A stretch of DNA of 64,000 bases, taken from the NCBI GenBank assembly GCA_905215935.1, contig CAJMRY010000002.1, forward strand, positions 310,001 to 374,000, written 5' to 3'. The DNA comes from an uncultured bacterium. GTDB taxonomy: Bacteria > Bacillota > Clostridia > TANB77 > CAG-508. Of this stretch, positions 45,308 through 55,010 are shown piece by piece (position 1 is the stretch's first letter; each line of letters starts with the position of its first letter). The notes beneath the pieces were generated by a model. The model saw only the letters and a program-made list of their open reading frames with translations. It did not search any database and had not been told where the DNA came from. A program made the position numbers and the translations under genes.

Positions 45308-47038
45308 TTATTCTATAACAGTTGTAATGTCATCTACTCCTAATAAGTCTGTTACTTTCCCATCCTTATTAACAAATTCTTTTGCAAGACCATTTTTCTT
45401 TATTAAAATAAATCCTTTAGATGAGTTTGTTTTCAAAGCATAATAATCATCTAAGTTTCCTAATTTATTTTCTACTTTTTCTTTATTTTCAATTTCGCCT
45501 ATCCAATCTTCTGCTATTTGTACATTTTGTCTTTTATTTTTTGGAAAACTACCAAGAGTTACTAAAACAGCTTGATCTTGAGTCATTGTAAGGTCACCTT
45601 GAACTTCGAATTCTGCAATATTTAATATTTTAGTTGCTTTCTCTAATTTAAAAGCTTCACCTTCAATATCTACAAACCATTTATCTTGAGAATTTTTATT
45701 TACTAAGAAAGTTCCTAATATATATGTGTTTCTGTAAGTTCCTGTTATTTTAAAATAGTCATCAATTTGGCTTCCTAAAGTACTAGCAAGGTTAGTTTTT
45801 TTATCTTCTGTTAAGGTATCAATCATACTAGAATCGTTATTTAAGATTAATCTATCTGAATCTGAAAAATCATTTTTTATTAAAAGAATAGCTTTTTCTT
45901 CTGTTAAATTATTTTCATTTATATCTGGTTTAGTATCACTTGCATAAGTCATTTCATATTTATCATTTATTTTTTCTATAGTAAAGTATTGTAATTTATT
46001 TTTTATTGTATCTCCTTGTTTTTCTCCATTGTCATTAATCCAAATAGTATTATCTATAGATGCAGGAACTACATCATATGTAGCCAGTATAATAAATTTA
46101 TCATCCTTTTTACTATTTAAACTAATACTATTAATGTTATATGATATTATTTTACTAGTAATCTCTAAGCTAGTATTTTTATAATTTTCTAGCCATTTAG
46201 AAACAATATCAAAACCAATTTTTTCTTCTTCATTTAATAAATTATCTCCAGAAAGTTGATTACTATATACATTACTATCTTTCAATTTATTTGAATTAAT
46301 AGCAAAAATTTTATCTTTAAAAATAATGAGTGAAATAATTATTATTATAAAAATTAGTACTGCAAGAATTAATCCAGCTAATGGAATCTCTATTCTTTTA
46401 GAAAAAATAGTTTCACTTTGTTCTTCTGTTTCATTTTCTATTTTTCTTTCATCTGTTTCTTCTACTTTTTCATCTACGTCTTCATCTATTGTATTTGGCT
46501 CACTATCTTCAAGTACAACTGTATCTTTATCTTTAATATCTTCTATATCCTCTTCTATGGCTGCATCACTGTTAGTTCCTTCAATCATTTCTTTTTTAGT
46601 GCTCTCTTCTTGGCTAGTTGTATTCTTTTTCCTTTTCTTTCTTAATATTCCTTGTATTTCTGTTTTGTATTTATTCAATTTAGAATTTTCTTTTAAAAAC
46701 AGCTTGAATCTTTCTCTACCCATTTCTATTATTTCAGGATTAATATATGCAACTGACATATTAAAATCTTTTTCAATATCTTCTATTGTCTGAGAAAGAT
46801 TAATTGAATCTTCATTAGATATATCCGTATGATATTCTATCATTGCATATGGATATATTTTTTTAAATAGTTCTTCTGCCTTTTCGTTTAGGCAAAGACA
46901 ATTGTATAAATTTTCTGATGACTCGGAAAGTTTTCCTTTATACTCATTTATTTTTTCCAAAATTTCATATAACTCTTTTTTTATAGCATTGAATTCTTCT
47001 TTTTTTTCAAAATCTCCTTCAATTTTTTTTCTTCTCAT
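45308..47038 (-). CDS. Membrane protein with long cytosolic acidic N-terminus
   Basis: 576 aa. A charged cytosolic part (about 1-235) with a Glu/Asp-rich stretch, one membrane helix (about 220-245; IPLAGLILAVLIFIIIII), then some 330 extracytoplasmic residues with repeated hydrophobic/Asp patterns. No family recognised. Start ATG 47038 behind AAGGAGG. It lies downstream of the sigma/anti-sigma pair on the same strand but after a terminator. Confidence 0.6.
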   Translation of the reverse strand: MRRKKIEGDFEKKEEFNAIKKELYEILEKINEYKGKLSESSENLYNCLCLNEKAEELFKKIYPYAMIEYHTDISNEDSINLSQTIEDIEKDFNMSVAYINPEIIEMGRERFKLFLKENSKLNKYKTEIQGILRKKRKKNTTSQEESTKKEMIEGTNSDAAIEEDIEDIKDKDTVVLEDSEPNTIDEDVDEKVEETDERKIENETEEQSETIFSKRIEIPLAGLILAVLIFIIIIISLIIFKDKIFAINSNKLKDSNVYSNQLSGDNLLNEEEKIGFDIVSKWLENYKNTSLEITSKIISYNINSISLNSKKDDKFIILATYDVVPASIDNTIWINDNGEKQGDTIKNKLQYFTIEKINDKYEMTYASDTKPDINENNLTEEKAILLIKNDFSDSDRLILNNDSSMIDTLTEDKKTNLASTLGSQIDDYFKITGTYRNTYILGTFLVNKNSQDKWFVDIEGEAFKLEKATKILNIAEFEVQGDLTMTQDQAVLVTLGSFPKNKRQNVQIAEDWIGEIENKEKVENKLGNLDDYYALKTNSSKGFILIKKNGLAKEFVNKDGKVTDLLGVDDITTVIE

Positions 47039-47088
47039 TGTTTTCCTCCTTAGTTATATAGCAATTTTATAATATTATAACATAATAA

Positions 47089-47133
47089 GTAAAAAAGAAT
47101 GTAACAATTATATTACAATTTTGTTACATTCTT
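47089..47133 (-). terminator. Terminator of the sigma/anti-sigma unit
   Basis: On this strand AAGAATGTAACAA pairs with TTGTTACATTCTT, then TTTTTT. Confidence 0.7.
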
Positions 47134-47225
47134 TTAAATACAGAAGCTTTTATCTATTAATTAAATTTGCAAATCATTTTTTCAATGTTTTCCTTAATTT
47201 AAACAAATATTTATAATAACTTAAA

Positions 47226-48800
47226 TTATTGAATATTAACTATATGGTAATATGACTCTGCACCAGCTAATGAATATATTTTAGCAACAACATTTATCTT
47301 TCCATTTTCATCTAAATACATCATTTGTATATCAGCATTACAGTTACTTGCGCTTATTGTTTTATTATATTGTTCTTGATATTGATTTTTTGTTGTTCCT
47401 TGAGTAGCTCCCCAGTCATTAATATTACCATATCCACTGACAAATTTATTTCTAACTGCATTTATTAGCTTCTCTTCAAATTGCTTTGTAGTCATACCTT
47501 TTTTACTTATAATATCTTTGTTATTTATGCGTTTTCCTGTATTTTTATCTATATTGTACACATAAAATCCTGTTACATCGTTATCAAAATCCATTTCTAT
47601 AACAACAGATAATATATTATCATTAATATAATAATTATAAAAAATCTTATATAACCATATACCTCCATCATTAATTGCTGAAACTGCCTTTTTTGCTTCT
47701 GACGTAATTTTTTCATCAATTTCATTATTAATCTTTGTTACATCACTTGAATTAATATTTATTTTTGGAATTTTATATGATATAGTAGCACTAAATTCAT
47801 CTTTTGTCGTTCCATTATATGTATAGGCATCAGTAACTAACTCTTGTTGTACACTTGCATCCTTATCTTTAATCAAATTAATAACACTAGATTCATCTTT
47901 TATACCTAATTGCTGTATTTTTTGCTTATAAACTGTCTCACCAAATTTATCACTCAAATCCTTTTCTAAGTTATATAGACCATCATATACTTCATCAGAA
48001 ATTTCATCATTCATCTTTTTGTATGTTTTATAATCTTGAGCTAAAAAATCTTTAACAGAACTTTTTGCTGGATCTATTCCAACCTCTGATAATTTGAAGA
48101 AAAATACTGGTAAAATTTCTAATTTGTTATTATTTATTCTATAAAATGTTAATTCCATTTCTATATATTCTGCACTTTGTGAAGTTGTCTTTCTAATTAA
48201 TATATCTGAAAACTCTCCTTCTACTGTTTGTTTTGAATAGCGCATTCCTTCTGCTATGTCATACTTAACATTATATTTTGTTCCATCATATTTTACATAC
48301 AATTTAGATGGTTCCTTAGTAGATTGTACTAATTCCCATTCTGGTTCTAAATAAGTTTCAATTTCTATTTCATCTTCTGTCCCATTATGTACATTTCTAA
48401 GGAACTGATTTAATTTTCCGAAATTTTCAATTTGATTGTTTCTTATTGTAATTTTTTTATCAAACACTTCATTATTTGTTGCCATATTACTATTTTGAGC
48501 ACCATTATTATTTATTGTAGTAGTACTCCTTCCTAAAAATCTACTACCTATAAATACGCCTGTTCCTATTAATACTACTGCTGATACTGCTGCTATAGAT
48601 ATTTTTAAAGCTTTTTTATTTTTTGAACCTTTCTTTTTATTTACCGCTTCATCATAAATATAATTTTGAGCTTCCTTTTCTTCCCTTTTTATTTTTTCAA
48701 AATCATCCATAATTATCCTCCCTATATTTTTAGGAACTTCTATCTGTTCCATATATTTATTTACTTCATTTTTTATAATATCTTCATAGTTATTACTCAT
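47226..48800 (-). CDS. RsiV-like anti-sigma factor
   Basis: 524 aa. Cytosolic N-terminus (about 1-65) for sigma binding, one membrane helix (about 66-88), and a large outer part. The C-terminal 200 residues (ATISYKIPKININSSDV, INDGGIWLYKIFYNYYI, TGKRINNKDII, FEEKLINAVRNKF) match the DUF3298/RsiV-type domain, which in RsiV senses lysozyme. The middle is unassigned. Its start overlaps the sigma gene by 8 bases. Confidence 0.78.
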   Translation of the reverse strand: MSNNYEDIIKNEVNKYMEQIEVPKNIGRIIMDDFEKIKREEKEAQNYIYDEAVNKKKGSKNKKALKISIAAVSAVVLIGTGVFIGSRFLGRSTTTINNNGAQNSNMATNNEVFDKKITIRNNQIENFGKLNQFLRNVHNGTEDEIEIETYLEPEWELVQSTKEPSKLYVKYDGTKYNVKYDIAEGMRYSKQTVEGEFSDILIRKTTSQSAEYIEMELTFYRINNNKLEILPVFFFKLSEVGIDPAKSSVKDFLAQDYKTYKKMNDEISDEVYDGLYNLEKDLSDKFGETVYKQKIQQLGIKDESSVINLIKDKDASVQQELVTDAYTYNGTTKDEFSATISYKIPKININSSDVTKINNEIDEKITSEAKKAVSAINDGGIWLYKIFYNYYINDNILSVVIEMDFDNDVTGFYVYNIDKNTGKRINNKDIISKKGMTTKQFEEKLINAVRNKFVSGYGNINDWGATQGTTKNQYQEQYNKTISASNCNADIQMMYLDENGKINVVAKIYSLAGAESYYHIVNIQ

Positions 48801-49335
48801 GGTTAGTCACCTCCCCTTGTATGCCATCAAGTTGTGTCTTAAGTTTGTCTAATCCCTTGTAATACCATGTCTTTATTGTACCTACTGGCTTATCTAAACT
48901 AATAGCAATTTCATCAAATGTAAAATTCATATAACATTTCATAATTATAACTGATTTTGTCTCTAATCCTAATGTATTTAGTGCAGTTTCGAAATCTATT
49001 TTTTCTTCTACATTATTTGGTAAACTTTTTTCTTTATCACAATCCTCCATATAAATTATCTTTGAATTCTTCTTTAAATAATTTTTAGATTCATTTATAG
49101 CAATTCGTATAATCCAAGTTTTAAAGAATTCAGGATGTCTTAATTTATCTAAATTTGTATAAGCTTTATATATAACTTCATCTAAAACCTCTATACTGTT
49201 TTCTTGATTGTTTATAATTGCATAGATAATTTTATATACTGGCTCACGACTTTAATTAATTAATTCTACAAATGACTCTTTATTACCATTTTTAAATTGT
49301 TCTATTAGTATTTTTATATCTTCATTTTGTTCCAT
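48793..49335 (-). pseudogene. ECF sigma factor (SigV-like) interrupted by one in-frame TAA
   Basis: ATG at 49335 behind GGGGGA opens EQNEDIKILIEQFKNGNKES, FVELIN, then TAA at 49254-49252 (codon 28), and the same frame continues SREPVYKIIYAII, IEVLDEVIYKAYTNLDKLRHPEFFKTWIIRIAINESKNYL (region 2) and IDFETALNTLG...VIIMKCYMNFTFDEIAISLDKPVGTIKTWYYKGLDKLK (region 4). The 181-codon frame is unbroken apart from the stop, which falls in an ATTAATTAATTAA run. It is a nonsense mutation, a sequencing error, or a readthrough site; not of the CGG type. A partner anti-sigma gene is intact. Confidence 0.78.
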
Positions 49336-49505
49336 GTGGTCCCCCTTTATTTGCCTTTATAATTATTAGACAAATTAAGTCTAAAAAAAGTTTTAAAATA
49401 CAAAATAATTTAAAATAATAATATTTTATTGATGTAATATGTATCTTTATTGGTAATATTTTTTAATAATGTCATATATTATATAAATATATCTTAACAC
49501 ATATA

Positions 49506-49538
49506 ATAAAAAAAGACTGTAACATTTTAGTTACAATC
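49506..49538 (-). terminator. ackA1 terminator
   Basis: On this strand GATTGTAAC/GTTACAGTC hairpin then a T-run. Confidence 0.6.
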
Positions 49539-49557
49539 TTATTACAATTTACAATTA

Positions 49558-50748
49558 TTATTTTACTAAATTTAAAGTATCTCTCGCTATCACTAATTCC
49601 TCATTTGTAGGAATTACATATGCTTTTATAGTAGAATTCTCTGTAGATATTTCTGCTTCTTCGCTTCTTACTTCATTTTTCTTAGCATCTAATTCTAGTC
49701 CCATAAAACTTAAATGATTGCATATACCCATTCTTCTGTTTTTTTGGTTTTCGCCTACACCTGCTGTAAATACTATAACATCTACACCACCCATAGACAC
49801 TGCATACTTTGCTATATATTGTGCTATATTTAAATCATATGCTTTTAAGGCAAGCTCTGCTCTTTTATCTCCCTTACTTGCGGCTTCTTCTATATCTCTT
49901 ATATCTGGTGATACTCCTGATATTCCAAAAGCGCCAGATTCTTTATTTAATATTTTATCCATTTCATCAGATGATAAGTTTTCTTTTTTCATTAAAAATG
50001 TTACTATAGATGGATCTAAATCTCCGCTTCTAGCACACATCATAATTCCCCCTAGTGGTGTTAATCCCATACTAGTATCTACAGACTTTCCTCCTTGTAC
50101 TGCACATAAAGATGCACCTTGACCTATATGGCAAACGATAATTTTTAAATCCTCTACATTTTTTCCCATAACCTCAGCTACTCTTTTTGATACATAAGAA
50201 TGACTTGTTCCATGAAAACCATATTTACGAACTTTAAATTTATCATAATATCTATAAGGTATAGGATATAAGAATCTTTCTTCTTTAATTGTTTGATGAA
50301 ATGCTGTATCAAATACAGTAACCATTTTTTTACCAGGCATTAATTTTTTACATGCTTCTATTCCCATTAATGCTCCTGGGTTATGTACTGGTGCTAAATC
50401 TGCACATTCTCTAATTCCTTCTATTACTTCATCTGTAACTAAAACAGATTCTTTAAATTTCTCTCCACCATGTACTATTCTATGTCCTATTCCATCTATT
50501 TCGTCTAAATTACTAATAACACCATATTCTTTATTTGTTAATTGTTCAAGAACAATACTTATTGCTTCATTATGTGTAGGAACTGCCTGGTTAATAACAT
50601 ATTTTTCTCCATTTACTTTATGTGTTAAAAAAGAATTATCTTGACCTATTCTTTCATAATAACCTTTTGCCATTACAGATTCATCATTCATATCCATTAA
50701 TTGATATTTTAAAGATGAACTTCCACAATTTAATACTAAAATTTTCAT
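49558..50748 (-). CDS. ackA: Acetate kinase
   Basis: 396 aa; makes ATP and acetate from acetyl phosphate. Seen: LVLNCGSSSLKYQL, GHRIVHGGEKF, PLHNP-type segment as APVHNPGAL, FDTAFHQTI, YGFHGTSHSYV, CHIGQGASLCAV, DTSMGLTPLGGIMM, RSGDLDPSIV and VFTAGVGENQ, complete and unbroken. The Gly-Gly after LTPL uses ordinary codons (GGG GGA), a direct control for the tandem CGGACGGA of the paralogue next door. No in-frame CGG. Confidence 0.97.
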   Translation of the reverse strand: MKILVLNCGSSSLKYQLMDMNDESVMAKGYYERIGQDNSFLTHKVNGEKYVINQAVPTHNEAISIVLEQLTNKEYGVISNLDEIDGIGHRIVHGGEKFKESVLVTDEVIEGIRECADLAPVHNPGALMGIEACKKLMPGKKMVTVFDTAFHQTIKEERFLYPIPYRYYDKFKVRKYGFHGTSHSYVSKRVAEVMGKNVEDLKIIVCHIGQGASLCAVQGGKSVDTSMGLTPLGGIMMCARSGDLDPSIVTFLMKKENLSSDEMDKILNKESGAFGISGVSPDIRDIEEAASKGDKRAELALKAYDLNIAQYIAKYAVSMGGVDVIVFTAGVGENQKNRRMGICNHLSFMGLELDAKKNEVRSEEAEISTENSTIKAYVIPTNEELVIARDTLNLVK

Positions 50749-50951
50749 ACTTATAATTCATTCCTTTCTTGATACTATACTGATATGTACATAATACTTT
50801 AATTTAAATAGAACTTTATAATCAAAAATTTATTTCTATTTGCAACTAGTTATATCATATATATTAGAATTAATCAATTTAAATATAAAACCTATATATC
50901 ACAATAATACTTTTTATCTAAACTAGGTTCATCTGTATTATATATATTAAC

Positions 50952-52145
50952 TTATTTTATCTTTTCTAAAGTTCTTCTTGCAATTAAAAGTTCTTCATTT
51001 GTAGGAACAACATGAACCTCTATTTTGGAATTTTCAGTTGATATCTTTACTTCTTGATTTCTTATTTTATTTTTCTCTAAATCTATATCTACACCTAAAA
51101 ATTTTAAATAAGAACAAATTTTCTCTCTTGATTCTGGGCCCTTTTCTCCAACACCTGCTGTAAATGTTAATATATCGAATCCTCCCATAGACACAGCATA
51201 TTTTGCAACACATCCGTGCTACTTGATAAGCAAAATTTTCTAAAGCCATAATAGCCTTATGATTTCCTTCAGCATATTCTGATTCTATATCTCTAAAATC
51301 TACAGATACTTCAGATATACCATAAACACCAGATTTCTTATTTAATATTTCATCCATTTCTTCTGGAGTATGATTTCTTAATTTAGCTATATATGTAACT
51401 ACAGATGGATCCATATCACCGCTTCTTGTTCCCATAGGAATTCCGTCCGAAGTGGTGTAAATCCCATACTTGTATCTACAGATTTACCATTTTTTATTGC
51501 ACACACACTAGCCCCCTGTCCTAAATGGCAATTTATAATTTTTAAATCTCCTATAGGCTTATTTACAATCTCTGCTACCCTATTTGCTACATATTCATGT
51601 GATACTCCATGAAAACCATATTTACGGATTTTATATTTTTCATAATATTTATATGGTATTGGATATACATATGCTTCTTCAGGCATTGTTTGATGAAATG
51701 ATGTATCAAATACTGCTACATTTGTTTTACCTGGCATTACATTTAAACAGGCCTCTATTCCTAAAATAGCTGCTGGATTATGCAATGGTGCAAGTTCTAT
51801 ACAATCTTTTATTCCTTCTATTACTTCATCAGTTATTACTACAGGTTTTGTAAATCTTTCACCACCATGAACTATTCTATGTCCAACTCCATCTATTTCA
51901 TCTACAGATTTAATAACACCATATTGTTTACTTAAAAGTCTGTCCAAAACAAATTTTATTGCTTTTTCATGGTTAGAAGCGGGCTTTTCAAAATTATGTT
52001 TTTCCCCTCCTACCTTATGTGTTAAAAAGGAATTATACTGTCCTATTCTTTCATAATTACCTTTGGCTAGGACTTCTTCTTTTTCCATATCTATTAGTTG
52101 ATATTTTAAAGATGAACTTCCACTATTTAATACTAGTATCTTCAT
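50952..52145 (-). CDS. ackA: Acetate kinase paralogue, with three CGG +1 sites
   Basis: About 397 aa when read with shifts at CGG 51449-51447, CGG 51445-51443 and CGG 51216-51214. The first two are adjacent (CTT CGGA CGGA ATT) and restore GFTPLGGIPMGTRSGDMDPS, exactly where the paralogue at 49558 has LTPLGGIMM. The third joins AYQVA to CVAKYAVSMGGFD; the paralogue has Gln at this residue, so Gly is not conserved there. Other motifs: LVLNSGSSSLKYQL, HGGERF, FDTSFHQTM, YGFHGVSHEYV, NCHLGQGASVCAI, TFTAGVGEKG. It lies between pta and the first ackA on the same strand. Being redundant it could be decaying, but every lesion is of the CGG kind. Confidence 0.9.
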
Positions 52146-52366
52146 ATTAACTACCCCATTTCTTTATTTTTAGGTATATAGTGTACTGACAAAATTTTTT
52201 ATTTTTACACTATTCATTCGCTACTTTCACTTTGTGCTTATGCTATAAAGTTATATTATATAAATACTATATGTTACAATTAATAATATTATCTTGTTTA
52301 GTTGTAACTAGTGAAAGAGTGACATTTATTAAATTTTAAAAGAATATGTATTACTTTTTGCAAATA

Positions 52367-53362
52367 CTATTCTTGTGCTTGCACAGCTGTTATAGCAATT
52401 ACACCTGCAATATCTTCACTTGAACATCCTCTTGATAAATCATTTACAGGTTTTGCAATTCCTTGGCATAAAGGACCATAAGCTTCTGCTTTTGCTAAAC
52501 GCTGTACTAATTTATATCCAATATTACCAGCATCTAAATCTGGGAATATTAATGTATTTGCTCTTCCCGCTACTGGACTATTAGGAGCTTTTCTTGCTGC
52601 TATTTCTGGAATTATTGCAGCGTCTAATTGTAACTCTCCGTCACAAATTAAGTCTGGCATCTTTTCTTTTAATATTTTAGTTGCTTCTACTACTTTTTCT
52701 GTAAGTGGTGAATTAGCACTTCCATATGTAGAATATGAAAGCATTGCTACTCTTGACTCTTTACCAACCAATTGTTCGAAACTCTTGCTAGATGCAATAG
52801 CAATTTCAGATAGGCTATCAGCATCTGGATATTCATTTAATCCTGAGTCAGAAAAAACAAATGCACCATCTTCTCCATATTCACAATTTGGAACTACCAT
52901 CAAGAAAAAGGCTGAAACAAGTTTTGTGCCTGGAGCTGTTTTTAATATTTGAAGTGCTGGTCTTAAAGTATCTGCTGTAGAATGAACTGCACCTGATACT
53001 AATCCATCTGCTAAACCTTGTTTTACCATCATCATTCCGAAATATGTTTCATCTTTAATTAATTCTTTTGCTTTTTCTATAGTCATTCCTTTGTTCTTTC
53101 TTAATTCATAAAAGGCTTGTACAAAGTCTTCATAATTTTCGCTATCTACTGGATTTATAATTTGTGCCTTTGAGATATCAAAATTATGTTCGTTTGCTAT
53201 TTTTGTTATTTCTTCTTGTTTACCAATTAGTATAATTTTGGCATATCCTTCTTCTAAAGCTATTTTAGCCGCTTCTATTGTTCTTGTATCATTTCCTTCT
53301 GGAAGAACAATTGTTTTTATATCTTGTTTTGCTCTTTGTTTTATTGTTTCTATAAAAGACAT
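52367..53362 (-). CDS. pta: Phosphate acetyltransferase
   Basis: 331 aa short-form Pta; interconverts acetyl-CoA and acetyl phosphate, feeding AckA. Seen: IVLPEGNDTRTIEAA, DGLVSGAVHSTADTLRPALQI, FVFSDSGLNEYPD, VAMLSYSTYGSA, DGELQLDAAIIP, PVAGRANTLIFPDLDAGNIGYKL and AEAYGPLCQGIAKPVNDLSRGC. ATG 53362 is preferred over 53368 because AGGAG is then 8 bases away. Upstream of the two ackA genes on the same strand. Confidence 0.96.
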   Translation of the reverse strand: MSFIETIKQRAKQDIKTIVLPEGNDTRTIEAAKIALEEGYAKIILIGKQEEITKIANEHNFDISKAQIINPVDSENYEDFVQAFYELRKNKGMTIEKAKELIKDETYFGMMMVKQGLADGLVSGAVHSTADTLRPALQILKTAPGTKLVSAFFLMVVPNCEYGEDGAFVFSDSGLNEYPDADSLSEIAIASSKSFEQLVGKESRVAMLSYSTYGSANSPLTEKVVEATKILKEKMPDLICDGELQLDAAIIPEIAARKAPNSPVAGRANTLIFPDLDAGNIGYKLVQRLAKAEAYGPLCQGIAKPVNDLSRGCSSEDIAGVIAITAVQAQE

Positions 53363-53490
53363 ATTCATTTCTCCTTTCTCTTTTATGTCTTTAATATTAT
53401 ATAAGGAAATTGCTAAAAGTACAAGATGTTTTTTGTTTAATAGGTATTTTCAATATCATTTTAAATTCTAATGCATTTCTTGTATAATGA

Positions 53491-53519
53491 TTGCTTTTTT
53501 ATGTAAATTATTGTATAAT
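53491..53519 (+). promoter_or_regulatory. Promoter of the 86-aa gene
   Basis: TTGCTT at 53491-53496 and TATAAT at 53514-53519, spacer 17, about 38 bases before the ATG. Confidence 0.6.
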
Positions 53520-53556
53520 ATCTTACATATTATATTGTAAAGGAGTGAAAAAGAAA

Positions 53557-53817
53557 ATGTTGTCAAAATGTAAAGAACAACCAAAATGTTCTGTTTGTCC
53601 ATATTGTGATAACTGTCGGATTAGGCAGAGTTTTTACTCAAGCCTAGACGGATTCTACAATATGTTCAATATTTTGAGCAGTAATATAACAACTGCTTCC
53701 AAAATGCTTGGACGTTCTAATGAAGAAACAGAATTAATGGTAAACGAGCTCTTGACAGAATTAATGCACAAAAGAAGTATTGAACTCGACAAAACCTCAA
53801 GCAAGAACAATGGTTAA
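53557..53817 (+). CDS. 86-aa Cys-rich hypothetical protein, foreign-looking
   Basis: ATG 53557 after AAAGGAG. The first 25 residues contain six Cys (KCKEQPKCSVCPYCDNC), a possible metal site, followed by a helical part (LDGFYNMFNILSSNIT, EETELMVNELLTELM). Less AT-rich than its surroundings, one in-frame CGG read as Arg (TGT CGG ATT); a shift there would truncate the protein. Own promoter and strong terminator. Like the 7093 gene it is a solitary Cys-pair protein of unknown role. Confidence 0.68.
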   Translation: MLSKCKEQPKCSVCPYCDNCRIRQSFYSSLDGFYNMFNILSSNITTASKMLGRSNEETELMVNELLTELMHKRSIELDKTSSKNNG

Positions 53818-53840
53818 TTAGACAGCAATACGCACCTTCT

Positions 53841-53870
53841 CCCCACCACACTATGTCGGTGGGGATTTTT
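53841..53870 (+). terminator. Rho-independent terminator
   Basis: CCCCACC (53841-53847) pairs with GGTGGGG (53858-53864), then ATTTTT. Confidence 0.9.
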
Positions 53871-53911
53871 CTATAATTTATTAAATATATGCAATATATT
53901 TAACTATTTCT

Positions 53912-54223
53912 TTATACTTGAAAATCATGATCTGGTCTATATGGTCTTTCTGCAATTACTACAAATTTAATAGAATAAATATCTCCATATAATAAATTCC
54001 CACTTTCTATTGATCTTAATAATACATAACTTGCCCCAACATCCTCTAATATACCAGTTCTGTCTTCCATACTATTTGTTCCTATTAAAAATTGTATTCT
54101 TACCAATTTACCAATTTGTTCTCTTAAGAATGCTGGTGTATAAATATTATTTGTTAATACTTCTGGCATAGGACTTTGTCTGTTTTCTTTAGTAGATTCA
54201 ATATAGTCTTTATTTGTCTCCAT
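53912..54223 (-). CDS. gerQ: Spore coat protein GerQ
   Basis: About 103 aa. Seen: TPAFLREQIGKLVRIQFLIGTN, EDRTGILEDVGASYVLLR and GDIYSIKFVVI, the whole conserved GerQ domain. In Bacillus GerQ is needed to localise CwlJ and is cross-linked in the coat. Here it follows a CwlJ-type gene on the same strand. The start is uncertain: ATG 54223 is preferred since ATG 54235 touches the AAGAAGGGA site; an upstream TTG at 54286 would place the hairpin at 54255-54283 inside the gene. Confidence 0.85.
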   Translation of the reverse strand: METNKDYIESTKENRQSPMPEVLTNNIYTPAFLREQIGKLVRIQFLIGTNSMEDRTGILEDVGASYVLLRSIESGNLLYGDIYSIKFVVIAERPYRPDHDFQV

Positions 54224-54254
54224 AACTATAATCATTCCCTTCTTAAAGCTAAAA

Positions 54255-54283
54255 TTTGAAAAAGTCAATATCACTTTTTCAAA
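54255..54283 (-). terminator. Hairpin between cwlJ-type gene and gerQ
   Basis: TTTGAAAAAGT (54255-54265) pairs with ACTTTTTCAAA (54273-54283). On the minus strand it is followed by TTTTAG. It may attenuate read-through from the cwlJ-type gene into gerQ. Confidence 0.5.
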
Positions 54284-54289
54284 CAATTT

Positions 54290-54736
54290 TTATGTTGTTT
54301 CATAAAGAGGTGTCGGTCTATAAAAGCAATGTTCAATAATTCTTGTGTGTAACTCTCCAGAGCCATTATATGGAAAAGTATTAGGACATGATGGCATAAA
54401 TGGATTCATATACCATAGACATGTTCCTACTTCATTTATCCTGTTTCCTGCTAATGCCCAATCTGCTATATTATAATGAACTTCTGTTGGTCTCATATTA
54501 TATATATTTTGGGGATTATACTGATTTCTAATGTTTTCTCTTACACAATCAAATTGACCATTTTGATAAATTATATTTCGTATGTTTCCTCCTTGTGATA
54601 TTCTTGCATATTCTCCAACTGACACATTAACACGGTTCATAATAACAGATGCTACTGCTCTCATTCCAACATCACCTTCTCCACCTGCTTCACATTCTAT
54701 TAATCTAGCAAGTAGTTCTCTTTCCGAAAAAGACAT
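54290..54736 (-). CDS. cwlJ: Spore cortex-lytic cell wall hydrolase, CwlJ/SleB family
   Basis: 148 aa Hydrolase_2 domain, no signal peptide, as in CwlJ. Seen: LLARLIECEAGGEGDVGMRAVASVIMNRV with the likely catalytic Glu, FDCVRENI, ADWALAGNR, WYMNPF and the terminal HCFYRP. With GerQ downstream this is the usual cwlJ-gerQ pair used in germination. Start ATG 54736 behind GAGGTGA. Confidence 0.9.
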   Translation of the reverse strand: MSFSERELLARLIECEAGGEGDVGMRAVASVIMNRVNVSVGEYARISQGGNIRNIIYQNGQFDCVRENIRNQYNPQNIYNMRPTEVHYNIADWALAGNRINEVGTCLWYMNPFMPSCPNTFPYNGSGELHTRIIEHCFYRPTPLYETT

Positions 54737-55010
54737 TAAATCACCTCATACTATGTAATATATTATTATATATTATAGAAGCGGTCATTTTGTTACTAAT
54801 ATATTATTATTACTTTTTTAAGTTAATAATTAATTCTAATAAAATTTCTATCTATAACTAGTAAAGATTACAATCAATTAATTTAAAGTTTAAATAATAA
54901 AAAATACTGTGTAAAAAATATATTTTTGCAATAATTAAATTTGACCAACATGCCTTTTTTGTGTTAATATATTACAAATTAATTAATAAAGTTTTAAAGG
55001 AGTTATATAT

